A stretch of 64,000 nt of DNA from Pegea sp. RAD2-039 (GCA_034620365.1 JAQGEQ010000346.1:1-64000), one strand, 5' to 3'. Counted from the first letter of the stretch, positions 35,347 through 49,477 are shown. Made by a program: numbers and translations. The notes: a model not told the origin generated them from the sequence alone.

Positions 35347-38300
35347 ATGTCTTTTCCAAACAAGTTACGAAGAAATGTACCTAGCTTAGATGCTGAGCGG
35401 GAAGCTTTTGAAAAAAGACAAGTAAGTTTTAATTAAAAAAATCTAAACTTTTTGTTTTCATAAATAAGGAACTTCTGATAAAGATTTTTATGAAAATAGA
35501 ATATAAAATGTCATTTTTTTAAAGATTTTTTTATGAAAACTGTAATTGATTAACTATCTATATTTCTTTTTATAATTCTTCTATTTATTATTATAATGTA
35601 TTTATAAAATTCTAAACTTTTTGCATAATTTATTGAAATATTGAAATAAATTGAAAGGTATTTAAATCAATCTTATAAATAATTTATGAATGCTTTTAAT
35701 CTTTTTAGATGAATTGTATTCAGAAAGCAATGAATGTGAATGAAGCAGCTGCTAAAGAAAAGCATATCAGATGTAAGACTCTATTAAATTTTAAAGATTT
35801 CAAATCAACAACATCTGAATCCTTTTTTTTAGCTACAATAATGGGAACTCATCATGAAAAATCAGCAAAAGCTTTTTGGAGTATTGTAAGAAGATTACCT
35901 TTATCACATGATCCAATGGTAGTTTGGAAGTTCTGTCATGTTCTACATAAAGTTTTAAGAGAAGGACACCCTAATGTAATTCATGTTTTTATATATTTTA
36001 AAAGTTAAAAGTTTGTTTTGATAATTAAGTTGGTTTGTTTATAAATATTTTACAAATATTGCAAGAACTAAAGCATCTTTTAAATATATATTTTCTTCTT
36101 TTATAAATATAAAAGACATTAAACTTACAAAACTGAAAAATAAAAAGTTTTATTATTTTATTTAAAATATTTTAATCAAATTTTCTCATACACTTAAAAA
36201 AGACTTTAAAATTATGAATAAATTGTTTACAAATATTAATATTTTTCTCACATCTATAGGCTGTAAAAGATTCAATTCAATACCGTAAAAATTTAAAAGA
36301 ATTATCAAAACATTGGGTAAGATCTTTTTAAAGTTCAGTTTTTACGTCAAAGCTCATTAAAAATTGTTTTTTAGAAAAGGTTTTCTCAAGGATATGGTTC
36401 GATTATCAGTTTATATCTGACTGCTTTATCAGCAAAACTTGATTTTCATCAAAAGGTTAAAACCTAGATGTATTTTTAAAACTAATTTTTGTGTTTACAT
36501 AAACATTTTTTAGTATAAAACTATACCTGGATCTTTAAAAATTACAGAAGAGCACCTCGAAGACATTTGTGGAAATGACATTAACATTTAGTGAGTAATT
36601 ATCTAATCAGTAAATCTTTAAACTCATTTTTTTTTTATCTAGTTTCGAACTTTGCGTTGATATATTTGAATGTATTGAAACACAGTTGATACTACAACAA
36701 GCAGGTGTGTTTCCAATCTCTTATTCAAGTAATTTACAAAATACTTTTCCAGTTTTTATCAAATTGGATATGTCTCGAGCTATATCACAAACTAACACTG
36801 GACAATGTCGACTTGCTCCATTAGTTTCTGTTATTTTAGACACAAATCAGTTATACAACTGCGCTATCAACATAATGTTCAAATTACACGGCTGTAGGTC
36901 ATGTTTACATTTTACTGATGTAATTTCCTTCACTTTTCAACTATTCAATGTTTACTTAAAGACTTTTTTAAAGACTTGAAGTGCTTTTTATTTTAGGTTT
37001 ACCAGCCGATGTATTACTCGGTCATCGAGAGAGGTTCACGACTTGTCATAAAGGATTAAGAAAGTTTTATCACATCTGTTCTAATCTGTATTATTTCAAG
37101 CGTCTGATGATGATACCTTCAGTTCCAGATGTCAGTTTCAACATTTTTTTCGTTGTAAAAACACTTTAAAGTTGTTATTTCTGGAAACACTAAAAGTACT
37201 TTTCTCCTTTCATAGAAAGTTCCTGATTTTTTGATAAAATCTGATGGGAGCCATGGACTAGAACCAGTTCAAGTGATGGAAGAACCAGAACCAGTAGACC
37301 GAGAACCATCTCCAGAACCAGTAAGTCACAATTTCAACCATTTTATCGCTCAACTGGTTTCAACTGGTTCAAGAGCGTTGGTCAACTGGTTGATACAACC
37401 ATTGATGACATCTTTAATGAGCCATCAGCACCTCCAATACCGCTCCCAGACGCTAGAGATCAATTGATCCAATCCCTAAGAGCTGAAATTCAAAGTCTTA
37501 AATCTGAGATTGAACTGATGCAATCTGAGGTGATTTAATCGCGTCGAATTGATGACGTCATTAACGCGATTTATTTAGCATTGTGAGGAGGTTAGTAGAC
37601 TGTTGATGAAGATCAAATCCTTGGAAACTGATCTTGAAGATCTGAAGATGATGAAAAAGGATTCTGAGGAAGAAGTTAAAAATTTGAAAAAGAAAATTGA
37701 AGAAGTTCAAGTTGAAGTTACTGATGGTGTAAAGACTCAATTAGTTACTGTTCAAAGTACATTTACTCGTCACGTGTTTTGTCACGTGTTTATTTGTTTG
37801 ATGTTTCAGAACGAGCTGAAAATAATGAAGAATTGTATCGAAAATTGAAACAGAAACATTTGGATTTAGTAAAGAATCACGCTGAACTTCTCCGAAAGGT
37901 TTTTTTTATCAACTAATTTGCTTCTTTGTTCATTTTGTTGTTTGTAGAACGCTGATACGAAAAAAGTCACTGAAAACCATCAACAAAACATCGAACAACT
38001 AACCTCAGAAAAAATCCAATTCACTCAACAACTAGAAGATTTACAGATGAAGATCAAAGATGCGGAGATTAAACAAGATCAAGATGAAGATTTAAAAAAG
38101 AAGAAGATGCAAGATTTACTCAGTAACATCCACTTTTAATCATAAGACTCTTTCATCGACTCTTCAACCTCAGATGCTGCTGTTGACGAATCACGTGACA
38201 TCATTCGCGACTCGATGACGTCAATAGAAGAAGAAGGAGCCGGAAGTCGAAAGTGTAGCGCGGGAACCTTACTATATGTGATCCAGCAAGCGCAATCAAG

Positions 38301-39849
38301 CGTGACACGTGTCGACGCCGGTTTCGACCAATTACAAGACTCACAAGGTTCATCTTCATCTTCCTATCAACATCTTCCTCGTCATCTTTCATTTCAAACA
38401 GAAATCGATGCTCTCATCCAAGCTCTTTCATCATTCGCTCATTGGTTGTCGAATGTTATCGAGAACGGCGTTGCCACTAGCAACATGACGTCATCAACTA
38501 ACTCAGGTGACAATAGAATGATTCAATGACGTCGTATTGAAGCGATTATGTCCGTAGATCTCGAAGATCTTTGCCGGAGTTGTGGTGATGAAGCGATAAA
38601 GTATCTGGAGTCTGTAAGATCAGATCGGATTGATTCGGATCAGTTGAAATTGAAATTGGGCGAAATGACCAAAATCACGACTGTACGTGGTCGGATGTTT
38701 TGATTGGCTCTTCATCTAGTTGCTTCTCTTGTAGAGTCTTCTTCCAACTGGATCGGATGTTGCTGGAGGAGATCTTTTGAATGTTGTTGAAGAAGAGATG
38801 AGTGCAACTTCGAAAGCTGTTGAAGAAGCAGCGAGAAGAATTGAAGCTTTATTGAATGAATCACGTGAACGAGATTCAGGTGTACATTTGGAAGTGAATG
38901 AAGGGTGAGAAAAACTAAATTCGACGAGAAAATCAAAATTTGACAAAAAAACCCAAAATTTCGAATTAATTTCAGAATCTTAGATTCTTGTAACGAATTA
39001 ATGAATCAAATCAAAGCTCTGGTGACGTCATCAAAAGAACTACAACACGAGATAGTCGATGAAGGAAGAGTAAGTGAAAAAATCCGATAATTATTGAATA
39101 ATTATCATTAATTTATCGGTTAGGGTGCTTCTTCACAAAAGGATTTTTATATAAAAAATTCCAGATGGACAGAAGGTTTGATTTCTGCTGCGAAAGCTGT
39201 CGGCTGGGGGGCGACCATGTTGACGTTTGTTTCTACTTTCTAGCTTCTTTTTTCTGATGATTTTGTTTATAGAGATGCTGCTGATAATGTGATCCAAGGA
39301 AAAGGAAAATTTGAAGAACTTATCGTTTGTTCGAATGAAATATCTGCAAGTACTGCTCAATTAGTAGCAGCTTCAAAGGTTTTGGTTTTAAATCTACTTT
39401 TCACAAACTGATGCTTCCTTTTTTAAAAGGTTAAAGCCTCAAAATACAGTGAGAAGCTGACTAAATTAAAAAATGCTTCACATAACGTCAATAGCGCTAC
39501 TGGTAAAGTTGTTGCTACTACCAACGCTGGTAGAGAACAATTAGATGAAGATAAAGATATCTTAGTTGAAATTGCTCAAAGTATTTCGTTGACTCAAATC
39601 AAAAGACAAGAAATGGATTCCCAGGTAATTATAAAACACTCCAATAAGATTCTTGTAATAAATAGAGTCTAGGTTCGTGTCTTGGAGTTAGAACAAGCTC
39701 TTCAACAAGAGAGGATAAAGCTGGGAGCAATCAGAAAGAAGCATTATGATCTAGAAAGGCGAAAAGAAGAGATGGAAGATGTTGTAGAAGAATCCACAAA
39801 AACATCTTTTTCACAGAAACCGCAGTTACCACCTAAACCAACAATTTAA
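35347..39849 (+). CDS. HIP1: Huntingtin-interacting protein 1 family (HIP1/HIP1R/Sla2)
   Basis: Twenty-one coding exons join in phase with introns often near 50 nt: 35347-35421, 35709-35772, 35833-35975, 36260-36316, 36375-36455, 36514-36590, 36643-36893, 36997-37130, 37216-37320, 37374-37529, 37579-37756, 37810-37898, 37948-38122, 38174-38506, 38558-38682, 38735-38904, 38976-39069, 39124-39224, 39273-39378, 39430-39624 and 39673-39849, about 961 residues. The family links clathrin coats and PIP2 membranes to actin. The ANTH domain (residues 26-290) has the K-x9-K-x-K-H lipid motif (KAMNVNEAAAKEKH), IMGTHHEKSAKAFW and FYHICSNLYYFKRLMMIP. A long coiled coil spans about 330-530. The C-terminal I/LWEQ actin-binding module has WTEGLISAAKAVGWGA and EELIVCSNEISASTAQLVAA. 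It ends with a basic, proline-rich PQLPPKP. I cannot separate HIP1 from HIP1R. Confidence 0.95.
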
Positions 39850-42800
39850 AAATTCACTTTGATGTTTTAGTGTTCAGCATACAACAACTTCAATCAAGTA
39901 TTTATTCTTACACATTTGTTAGTTTTGAAATTTACATTTGTTTGAAATTAAGCAGTTCCTCTTTTTTTTAAACTGAATATTTTTGTAGTTGAACGAATAA
40001 TGTATTTTCTTCTGGCTGCTACAACTGTAACTTCACTATTTTTATTCATAATACATTTCCTAAATGGTACACAAGTCTTGAAATTAAGCAGCACTTTTTC
40101 ATCATCATGATTTTATATTTGTGATGGAAATATCCTGAAATAAAATAGAACAATATTTGATATATTCATTTAATTTCAGAAAATATAATCTTATATATCA
40201 AAAAGTAAACTTTATTTAAAGAAAGGACTACTGTCGGTTGAAACCACAACATTTTGTTTCTATCTTTTGTTTCAACTTCACTTATCTACGTGTTTTAAAA
40301 CCACAAAATTTTTTAACATTTCCAAAATATTTACTTAAAATTGGTAATTATGTTGTTTATTCCAAAATAAATCTTCTAGAAAACCCCTTAAGATTATTTA
40401 TTTATTTAGTTTTTAGAAAGATCTTAGGAAATTACACAACACTTGATAACCTACTAAAACTTTTCTGCTGTTAAACTAATATTCAAATACTTTTTTACAA
40501 TTCAAGTAGAGCATAAAATATTTTCTACTTTTGAAGATTTTTTTAAGGAAGTTAAATTTTTAACTATTTTAGAGAAATGAGTATTTAGATATATAAGTGA
40601 ATAATTTCAATAGCAACTCTAACATAATAATATGAAGTAATTAGGTGACTTACTACATCAATTTGTTTCAACCAAAATACAAAAAGACCAAAATGTTTCA
40701 AGTTTTATTAGTCGATTTTTCAAATCCAAGTTTTCAGATTTTAACAGTAAGTAGTAATAAAGTGAAGTTCTATTAGATAGACTTTAAATTTAATTTATTT
40801 AAATTTAAATAGATAAACTTAAGTCAAAACTATTTTTGAATATCAGATATTTGTAGAGAGAGTTATTTATTTGTACAACTATAATTAGTTTATATTTTAT
40901 TTAATTGAAGTGTAAACTTCTAATTATTTTATTTTCAAGGTATCAAAAACAGCTTGATAAGAATAATCTATAATTGGCATTTTCAAATAATTGAACTAAT
41001 ATAATTATAATTGTATAAGCCACAAAACCCTAGTTTCCATTTTGTATTTTTTGGTACAATCCTTACATTACAAATCTGCTTAATTGCCACAACCAAGTCT
41101 TTTGTTTGAATTTCATTGATAGTATTTAGCACACGAACATATGCTTTTGAATTATATTAGTGATGAGATTTTTAAAGTAGAATAAAGTTTGAAACTAAGT
41201 CTCATCACATTTTTACTCAAGATTTTTTAAGAAAAAGCCCTTTTGTTTAAAAGCGTCCAAATATTCGTAAGTTTCGGATTCTATTCAGAAATACTTTGAT
41301 ATATAAGGAAGTATCTTCAATGATGCCGAAAATGGCAGCAGACAGTTTTCACATCTCAAGACATTTTCGTTCAAGACATGACTTCTGGTATCAGGATTTC
41401 AAAAGATCAGACTCGAAAGATGTGTTTGAAGGATTTACTTTTTGAGAGTTTCTCCTAATAATCGAAGTTACCCTAATGGTTACCCTAATTTAGAATACTT
41501 GAAAATACATTTGAAACATTTGAATATCTGTATTAGTAAACTAAATACTTCATAGCTTAGTACAAACTCATTAAGTTCTATTTTATTAAAATCTTATTTT
41601 CTTACTTGTTCTATATAATGTTAACTCAAAATAACAATAGATGCCCTCAACTTAATCTAATTTTTATTTCATATACTTGGTAAAGTTTTCAACGCGCTAA
41701 ATTTCAGATTGTGTTTTTTAAAGTATTTTTTGTTGACTAAAAGGAAAATCTGTCAAACATTTTTGTGAACATTTCCAGTAAAGTAAAAAATCTAAAATCA
41801 TTCTTCGCCTATCGACTCCCTTGAAAGCTTTTTTGTTGTACTCCAAAAGCCATACACAAAATAAATAATGACGGGTCACTTCATAATATTTTTACAAAAA
41901 TTAAAAGTGAATTAATTAAATTAATCATTAAGTAGTCTCCAACATTTTTTATACTTTTGCCTTGGAGCAAACCAAATGGAGGAATTAAAAAATATTTTAT
42001 AGAAAGAAATTTAAAAAACGATGTTCGGTCTTAATTAATTTATTTATTACAATAAATGTGAAGGAGGGTTCCTGGAGAGAGCACCTCTCGCCAACACACA
42101 TTCTCACAAATGATATTTATTAAGTTTATGAAATATAGAAAGCATAAGATGTAACACATGGCATTTCAGTAGACTTTAAAGCATATAACAGTGAACAATT
42201 ACATAGAATGTTAATAGTTAATAAAATAAGTTTAATGAAACTAAAAAAGAAAAAAAATGTAGCTTATATAAGGATTACTTACAACATTTTATTTTAAAAT
42301 TTAGTTTTTAACATTTGTATTTTAAATGCTCCATAACGTAGACTTCATAAAATTTTTCATAGACATTTATATTTTATATTTTAGATTGTATATTGTGTAG
42401 CTCATACAATCGAATTTTTTGTTAAATTTTGACCTAGAAAGCTGCTTAAAAATATTGTAATTTTTTATGTTTTATAAAACGTATAATTTTTATTTTGATA
42501 ATTAAATTTCATTAGCATAAAAAATATAAAAATTTTCAGTTAAAAATTGATTTAGTCCAAAAAGTCATTCGCTCAAAGCTATCTCGTGTTAAGTTTCACT
42601 TCTGTATAATTTCTCAGATTTTTGATTTCTTTTTATATTTAAAGATAGATTTTTGTCATATTTTCTTTGTTTTATTAGTTAAACTTTTTTATTTTTATTT
42701 AAAAAATATTTATTTTTGCTAGTTGAAATGTTGAATTTTGTTTATTCGTAATTATTTTAACTTTTTATATCAATTTGTTTATACTTTTTTTATGTGAATA

Positions 42801-43442
42801 CTTTCCTATAGTTTTAATCATAATTTAAACTTAGTTTAGTTTTTAATTAATATTTGAAATATTATTCAAAAATTTTAGAAAGTTTTTTTTCTACCAAATA
42901 AGAAATAATTTTTTGCTGATATATTTTATTTTAGTTTATTTTTAATTTTTATATTGTTGTAAAATTTTTAAGTCTTTAGCTTCAATTTTTTGTGTTATAT
43001 TCAATTTTTTAAAATTAAAGATTTAAATTTAATAATCTTTATGTTAAGATGGTTTTTATATCATAGTTTTTTTGTGTACCTTTTATATATTCTTTTTTAT
43101 ATTTATCTATTTATTTATTAATTTTAATAAACTTTTTTTATTGTAATTTATGTATTTATATGAAAATTATGATTCTAATATAATCTAAATATGTTTAAAA
43201 TAAAGTTTAAAATATGATTCTTATATAAAATAAGTAAATATATACAAATATATGCCATTGTTTAGTATATAGCTTTCTTTATGTAAAATTATTGTTCTTT
43301 TATTAACTATTGCTTTTAATAATTTTATTTTACTTTTCAAACCTTGATGGTTTATTTACCTTTTTTTGGCATTAATATTATTTTTTGTTGGTTTTACAGT
43401 ATATATTAGATTTTTTGATTTATTTAAATTAATCCTTTCAAG
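39850..43442. other. AT-rich intergenic sequence with one LINE piece
   Basis: AATAAAATAG near 40138 may serve HIP1 polyadenylation. Apart from the LINE end at 42.0 kb I see no gene. An acceptor (TTGGTTTTACAG) ends at 43399, upstream of eIF3i. Confidence 0.5.
42030..42235 (-). mobile_element. LINE 3' terminal fragment
   Basis: TTTATTTATTACAATAAATG, then GAGCACCTCTCGCCAACACA and further 3' family sequence; about 200 bp, minus orientation. Confidence 0.88.
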
Positions 43443-45490
43443 ATGGTTATGGTGAGTTGTTCATATTTTGTAGAATTAATAGTTATATTTATAAAAAGTT
43501 TGAAACTGTATTATGTTTTATGCTTACCAATGAAAAATGCTTATACATATAAAGTATTTTTATAATAGCTATGTTTTAATTTGTATAACAACTGATATAT
43601 TCAATTGATTTTGAATATTTAACTTAAACATTTTTTAACTTTTTCTTCAAATCTAATTAAATATGTATAAGAATTTATTTACTTTTTACAAAGTTAAGTT
43701 TTTAAACTGTTATTGGACTGATGAATTATCTGTCTAGTAACTACTTTGTATTGATACTAAATATAATCAAAATTTTGTTTTTATAATTGGTGCCAATATG
43801 TTCTCTGTTTTTTAATCTATACTACAATAAATTTAATATATTGCAATTATATTTATTATATATTATGTTACTAATGGTAACTATATGGTAGTATATTACT
43901 ACTTAATGTTTATTATTTCAATCTACAACTTTTAAAGTTTTTAAACTGTTATTGGTCTTATGAATTATCTGTCAAGTTGTAGGTTCCTTTTTTTAAATAT
44001 ATTCTTATTTTTTTATGTTTTGAACTCATAATGAATTAACTTTTATTTAGCTTTTGAAATTATTCAAATTTTATATCTAATTATTTGATAAATTTTTGTA
44101 GAAACCACTGGTTTTACAAGGTCATGAGAGATCAATTACTCAAATCAAATATAATAGATATGGAGACCTCTTATTCTCTGTTGCTAAAGATAATTGTCCA
44201 AGTGTATGGTTTTCAGCTGACGGAGAAAGGTTCCCTACATTAACAGCTTTTTATAGTAAATTTTTATATCAAGTTTAAATATATTTCAGATTAGGAACTT
44301 ATACTGGTCATCGTGGTACAGTCTGGTCAGTAGATGTCAATTGGGATTCTACTAAAATAGTAACAGGATCAGCAGACTTATCTTGTCGTTTGTGGGATTT
44401 AGAGACTGGTTTGTTTTGTTGAATTTTTAAATTGATGATTAATCTAATTGATGATTCTTTTAAGGTGACTCCTTGCTGAGTTTGGCGACTAAATCTTCAG
44501 TAAGAAGCTCCAACTTCAGCTACTGTGGTAACTTGATCTGCTATACTACAGATTTTCAAATGGGACAGACTCCCAAAGTGACTGTGGTTGATATCAGAGA
44601 CCCAGGTAGAGATGACTGAGACTTACATTCTCTATTTCATCTTTTAAATTCTTAGATAACTCAAAACCAGCTTTGGAATTTGCTGTGGACACAACAAAGC
44701 TGTCCAAGCCCATGTGTTCGTTGTGGGGCGATTTGGACGGTTATGTGCTTACTGGTCACGATGATGGGACAGTCTGTCAATGGGACATAAAGGTTTTGTC
44801 AGAGTTGTCATAACTTCTATTTATTTGTTGTTTTACAGACTGGAAAAAAACTTCTGCAGAAAAGGCATCATACTGGTTTGATAAAGAATATGCAAAAAAG
44901 TGAAGATGCCAGAATGTTACTAACTGCCAGCAAGGATAAAACTGCTAAGGTAATGATACAATACTCTTATTTCAAGACTTTTATCATCTTGATCTTTCAG
45001 TTAATGGATGCAGTAACCTTGGAACTGATGTATGAATTTAAGACTGAAAGACCAGTCAATTCAGCTGCTATATCACCAACTAGAGATCATGTAAGTTACC
45101 ATCAAACACCAGTAGATGGTTACTAGTTTCTATTCAGGTTGTACTTGGAGGTGGTCAAGAAGCGATGGAAGTGACAACAACTAGTACAAAAGTTGGTAAG
45201 TTTGATGCCAGATTCTTTCATCTCGTCTTTCAAGAGGAATTTGCTCGAGTTAAAGGACACTTTGGACCAATTAATAGTGTTGTATTCCATCCTAATGGTG
45301 ACAGGTGACAAACAAATTGATTTTGATGTTAAATCGGAAATCTTTAATAATTAATCATCTGCGTCATCTGTTTTATATTTTGCTCATGATTTTTTAATCA
45401 TTTAATAGCTTTTCAAGTGGCGGTGAAGATGGTTTTGTTCGCGTACATCAATTTGATCAAGAATACATGGACTTCACGATGGAGTACTAA
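43443..45490 (+). CDS. EIF3I: Eukaryotic translation initiation factor 3 subunit I (eIF3i)
   Basis: Nine coding exons join in phase: 43443-43451, 44102-44229, 44290-44408, 44465-44605, 44656-44792, 44839-44949, 45001-45090, 45138-45304 and 45409-45490, about 327 residues (human 325). eIF3i is a seven-bladed WD40 subunit of the eIF3 complex on the 40S ribosome. Seen are [104 protein letters not shown] and [12 protein letters not shown]. The first coding exon is only 9 nt (Met-Val-Met), followed by a 650-nt intron, the longest in the gene. Position 3 matches human Met1. AATAAA follows the stop at about 45549. Confidence 0.96.
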
Positions 45491-46246
45491 CAACTTCCAA
45501 TAACTTGTTTGCAGTTTTCGTGTTTAGTTTTTGGGACTCTAGGGATGAATAAATGAGATATACAGAATGAAAAAATTTTAATCACACAGATATCAGTTTT
45601 TTACTTTTAGTAAATATTTCTGCTTTTATATTACTTTTGGGTTAAAAGAAAGCAGATAAAAAGCTGTTTTTGGTTGGAATTTTTTGTTTGAATATTTTAT
45701 CTAATTATTAAATGAATATCCATAGAAAAATCTCAAATTGATTTATAGTGTTTAAGAAGAATAATAAAATTGATTCAAGTATCATGAAAGATCTGCTCTG
45801 TGTCTTTTGAAGTCTATTAAATAGAGTAGTCTTTGATGTAGTCGAAGCTATAATCTTTTTAAGAGACACAGCAGGTGATGCAGTCACTTTGATGTATGGT
45901 CATAAATGTGTCTGATGATCACACGGGAAGATGAAATGTAAACAGTAAATCCATTAAGAAACGTCTGTTTTAAAAAACAATCGAAAAATATATTTTGATG
46001 GATAATATAAAAGAATAAACATTGGTTTACTCATCAATATTTCAGGCTTATTTTCGACAAGTAGATTTTTTCCTTTTTTTATGTAAATAGCAAAATGATC
46101 AGTGGATCTTCATTTCTAACTTGTTAGCTTTATAAGATTATTCTTGACCTCTTGTTGAGGTGCTTAGTTGTTGAATTTAGCTGTTAAAAAGTTACTAGAT
46201 TAGAAACAAGATAGTTTAACCAGAAAGTTTGGTTTGTTTGATAATA
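45491..46246. other. Spacer between eIF3i and the unknown gene
   Basis: AT-rich; contains the eIF3i 3'UTR. A weak acceptor-like GAATTTAG lies near 46180, upstream of the next gene. Confidence 0.5.
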
Positions 46247-49046
46247 ATGAGTGGAAAATGTGATAAAACAGCTGGAAAAAAACGTAAATTAACTTGCGTC
46301 TTGCATTTCGATAGCGATGATGACGTCACATGTGATATAGATTTTACACCTTTCAGTAAAGTGAAGATTTCAATAAATGAAAAACTGGAAGAGTTGAAAA
46401 TGATGAGAGATTTACGGATGCAGCAACCGCTGTGTCCACGAATGAAAAAAATCTGTAAAGAAATTCCAGAAAAAATAGATAAAGATGAAATGGACTGGAA
46501 AGGATTTCATAACAAATGTCATCAACGATTCATGGATAACTCTCTTCCAAATGAACATCCAATTACTTCGACTTCAATTTCTGCTTCTTTTCAACCAATT
46601 TGTAATCAATGTGAACCACGTGATGTAAAGAATACTCTTAAATTATCCCTTACAGAGCAAAGTAAAATGCCGCGATTTATAAAAATTGCTGATAAGTTTA
46701 CAAACAGTACAGCTAAAGTTTCAGACTTTTGTATAGAATCAAATCCATTTAGTTTCTTTACAAATCTTACTACTGCACAAGACAGTGCTTTTAAAGTAGT
46801 CATCAACTTTGTACAGGATAGTATAATAGGAAACAAACAAGTTTCATCAGTTTCAGTTTTAGAAGAGATCTATTCCAACAAGTTAAAAGCAATCGGACAT
46901 CCAGAACAGTTCAGAAGAGATCAATTAAAATCCAGACTTCAAAATCATTCATCTTATGATAATTTAGAATTTACTAAAGTTACTAACAGAGGTCAATTGA
47001 ATGTGGATTTGGTTTATAGCTCTTATATCACAAAACAGGAAGCAGTTACTAACGCTTATAAGACTGGGAGCAAGTTTTATCTAGAAGACGCAGCTTTACA
47101 ATTACATAATCGAATTAAGATCGTTTTCAAAGAGTTTACAGCTACAACGCAATGGGAACCAGTTTTTTCGACTTCGAAAGGAATTTCAACACCGACTTCG
47201 CTTCTAACTTTTATTAATCAGATTGTTACTGGAAGCAGCACAAAGACTTCAATTACTCCACAGTTTAAAATCGACACCATTTGTCAGGTTCGTAGTCTGG
47301 AGTTAGTAGAATATTGTAAAGATGTTTAATATTTCAGGATATTTGCCGAGCTGCAATTGAAGAGTTTGGAAGTAAGGTAATAACAAGTTCTTGAAATCTA
47401 CTTGGAGTTATATTTAATTTATTTTGTAGAGTTTCCCTCATGAGGAAGTTATTTCTACAAAAAAAAATCAAAATTGCGACGTTATTAAACAATCAGTTCT
47501 GGATCTTCTTTTTGAAGATTTTGATGGAGAAGCTACAACTTCTGAAGATTCTTTCTTTATATTTGACGCATCAGTTATCATGGAATCGAATAAAGTAGAA
47601 AAAAATAAAGCTGAAGATCTATCACTTGAAATATTCAGAAAAATTTGCAAAAAGAAATCATTTGCGTTTTTATCAGGAGTTCAAAAGTCCGAAGACACTG
47701 AAAGTTTTTCAAAGAGGATATTTAAAGTATGGTCGAGTAATTCAATTCTTACTGAACTTAAACAAACTAAAATGGTTTTGTTTGTAATTGGAGATGCAAC
47801 ATACACCATATATGAGGAAAACAACCAGGTAATTACTCTCATATCTTGTATATTGCTTTAAAAGTTTCATTTTTTAGGTCAAAACAAAGTTAATACCAGA
47901 ACTTAAGACAACCCATACCTTATCGGCAACCAAAGTTATAAATCTCATAAAATATGTGGAGAAAATTGGATTCAATTTAGTTGTAATCAACTCATATGAT
48001 GATGATTTAATCTTTAATTTAATTTATCATTGTGATGATTTTAAGTTGAAAGTATTTTTGGATTTTGTGATGTCTAATAAGCCACAATGTTTTAATTTGA
48101 GTGAATTTGCAAAATTTAAAACACAAGACTTCTGTTCTGCTATCTTAGGCGCCCACATTTTTATGAATGATTTTAAAAGTGTGGTCAATAAGCCAAAGCA
48201 AGAAATAATGAGAAAACTTTTATACAATCCAAAGTTCCAGTCTACTTTCAGGTTATTAAACATTTCTTTTCATTTTTTTTAGTTTTTCAATTTAAATTAC
48301 GCCGACTGATTTGAAAATATTTTCAAAATTCAAAGTTTAAAGACAATTTTCCAACAATCGAAAGATGAACAAATAAATGAACCTTGGATCTACTAAACCA
48401 TTTAAGATTGCAGATAATTGATATCTATTAAAAATAATCTTAAAGACATATTTTCAAGTTCCCAATAATGTTGCAATTAATATAAAAATATAAATTTAAG
48501 TAATTTCGATTATACTTCAATCTTTTAAATAAGTTTCTAATAATTATTTAACTTGTTACCATAATTATTATAAATCAATTTTTACATTTTTATTTTATTT
48601 ATTACAATAAATGCGAAGGAAGGTACCTGAAGAGAGCACCTCTCGCTAACACACATTCTCACAAATAACATGTATTAAGTTAGAAATATAGAAAGTAAAA
48701 GATGTAACACGTGGTATTTCAGTGGTCCTCAAAACATATAACAGTGAACATGGAATTATCATTTATAAACAAATAATTATTTTACAGAGAGCTTGGAAAA
48801 AACTTTGATATAAATAAGGAGCTGATGATAGAACTTGAAGCTTTTATTTGTGTTCTTTTTAATAATCCACAAGAAACATCAATTGAAGCACTTATAAAGA
48901 AAAATGAATTTACAAATCAAAACATAAATCTTTTTTCAACTAAGAAACAATTTATCTCGAATATCTTAAATGTGAATCGTAATTTGATGATTTATAAAAA
49001 CTCCTTGGACAATTTTTTTATTATTAAGGAGTCAATTAGTGATTAA
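46247..49046 (+). CDS. Unrecognised 703-residue protein
   Basis: Five coding exons in phase: 46247-47287, 47338-47376, 47430-47828, 47878-48251 and 48788-49046. An upstream in-frame ATG at 46229 is possible; MSGKCDK at 46247 looks more natural. The N-terminus is basic then acidic (KKRKL, FDSDDDVTCD), followed by WKGFHNKCHQRFMDN, a His/Cys pattern (F-H-x3-C-H-x2-F) like the short WxxFHxxCYxxF motif I associate with large repeated protein families in invertebrate genomes. The middle has FFIFDASVIMES, and the second half is a mixed alpha/beta stretch with MVLFVIGDATYTIY and FNLVVINSYDDDLIFNLIYH. I cannot assign a function; a domesticated mobile-element protein is a guess. LINE DNA sits antisense in intron 4. 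AATAAA occurs at about 49096. Confidence 0.7.
48590..48752 (-). mobile_element. LINE 3' terminal fragment in an intron
   Basis: TTTATTACAATAAATGCGAAG, then GAGCACCTCTCGCTAACACA; about 160 bp inside intron 4 of the unknown gene, on the opposite strand to it. Confidence 0.87.
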
Positions 49047-49477
49047 AGATCTTTACCTTGTCGTTGTGTCTTAATGTTTATTGTCGTTGTTTAAATAAAA
49101 TCCCAAAAATAAAGACTTGCATGAAAGAAATGTTGTATTTTTTAAATAATTTATTGTCTTTCAATTAATCAATTAATAAATATTAAAAGATTATTTGAAA
49201 TAATTCTGCATAATAAAAACTACACAAAGGTTTTAGGTGAATTCTGTATTTATAATAAACCGTTTATTAAAATGTGTTTTTAAAAATATACATCTAAAAC
49301 TTTATACCTTGATTCACTTGGTTAAAGTATAATAAAAATCAGGATATGAAATTTAATTATAAATCTCTTGAAATATTTTTATATAAAGAAAGAAATTGTA
49401 AATTGTGTTAAAAGTAGTAAGAAGCAATTATTGTTATTAAAAAAATTAGATTTATTTAAATTATTTTAAAGATATTT

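Noticed and set aside
38201-39360. Minus-strand ORFs within HIP1
   Set aside because: Antisense shadows of spliced HIP1 exons with strong family identity.
40238-40474. Plus-strand ORF of 78 codons after HIP1
   Set aside because: No motif; AT-biased; beyond the probable HIP1 poly(A) signal.
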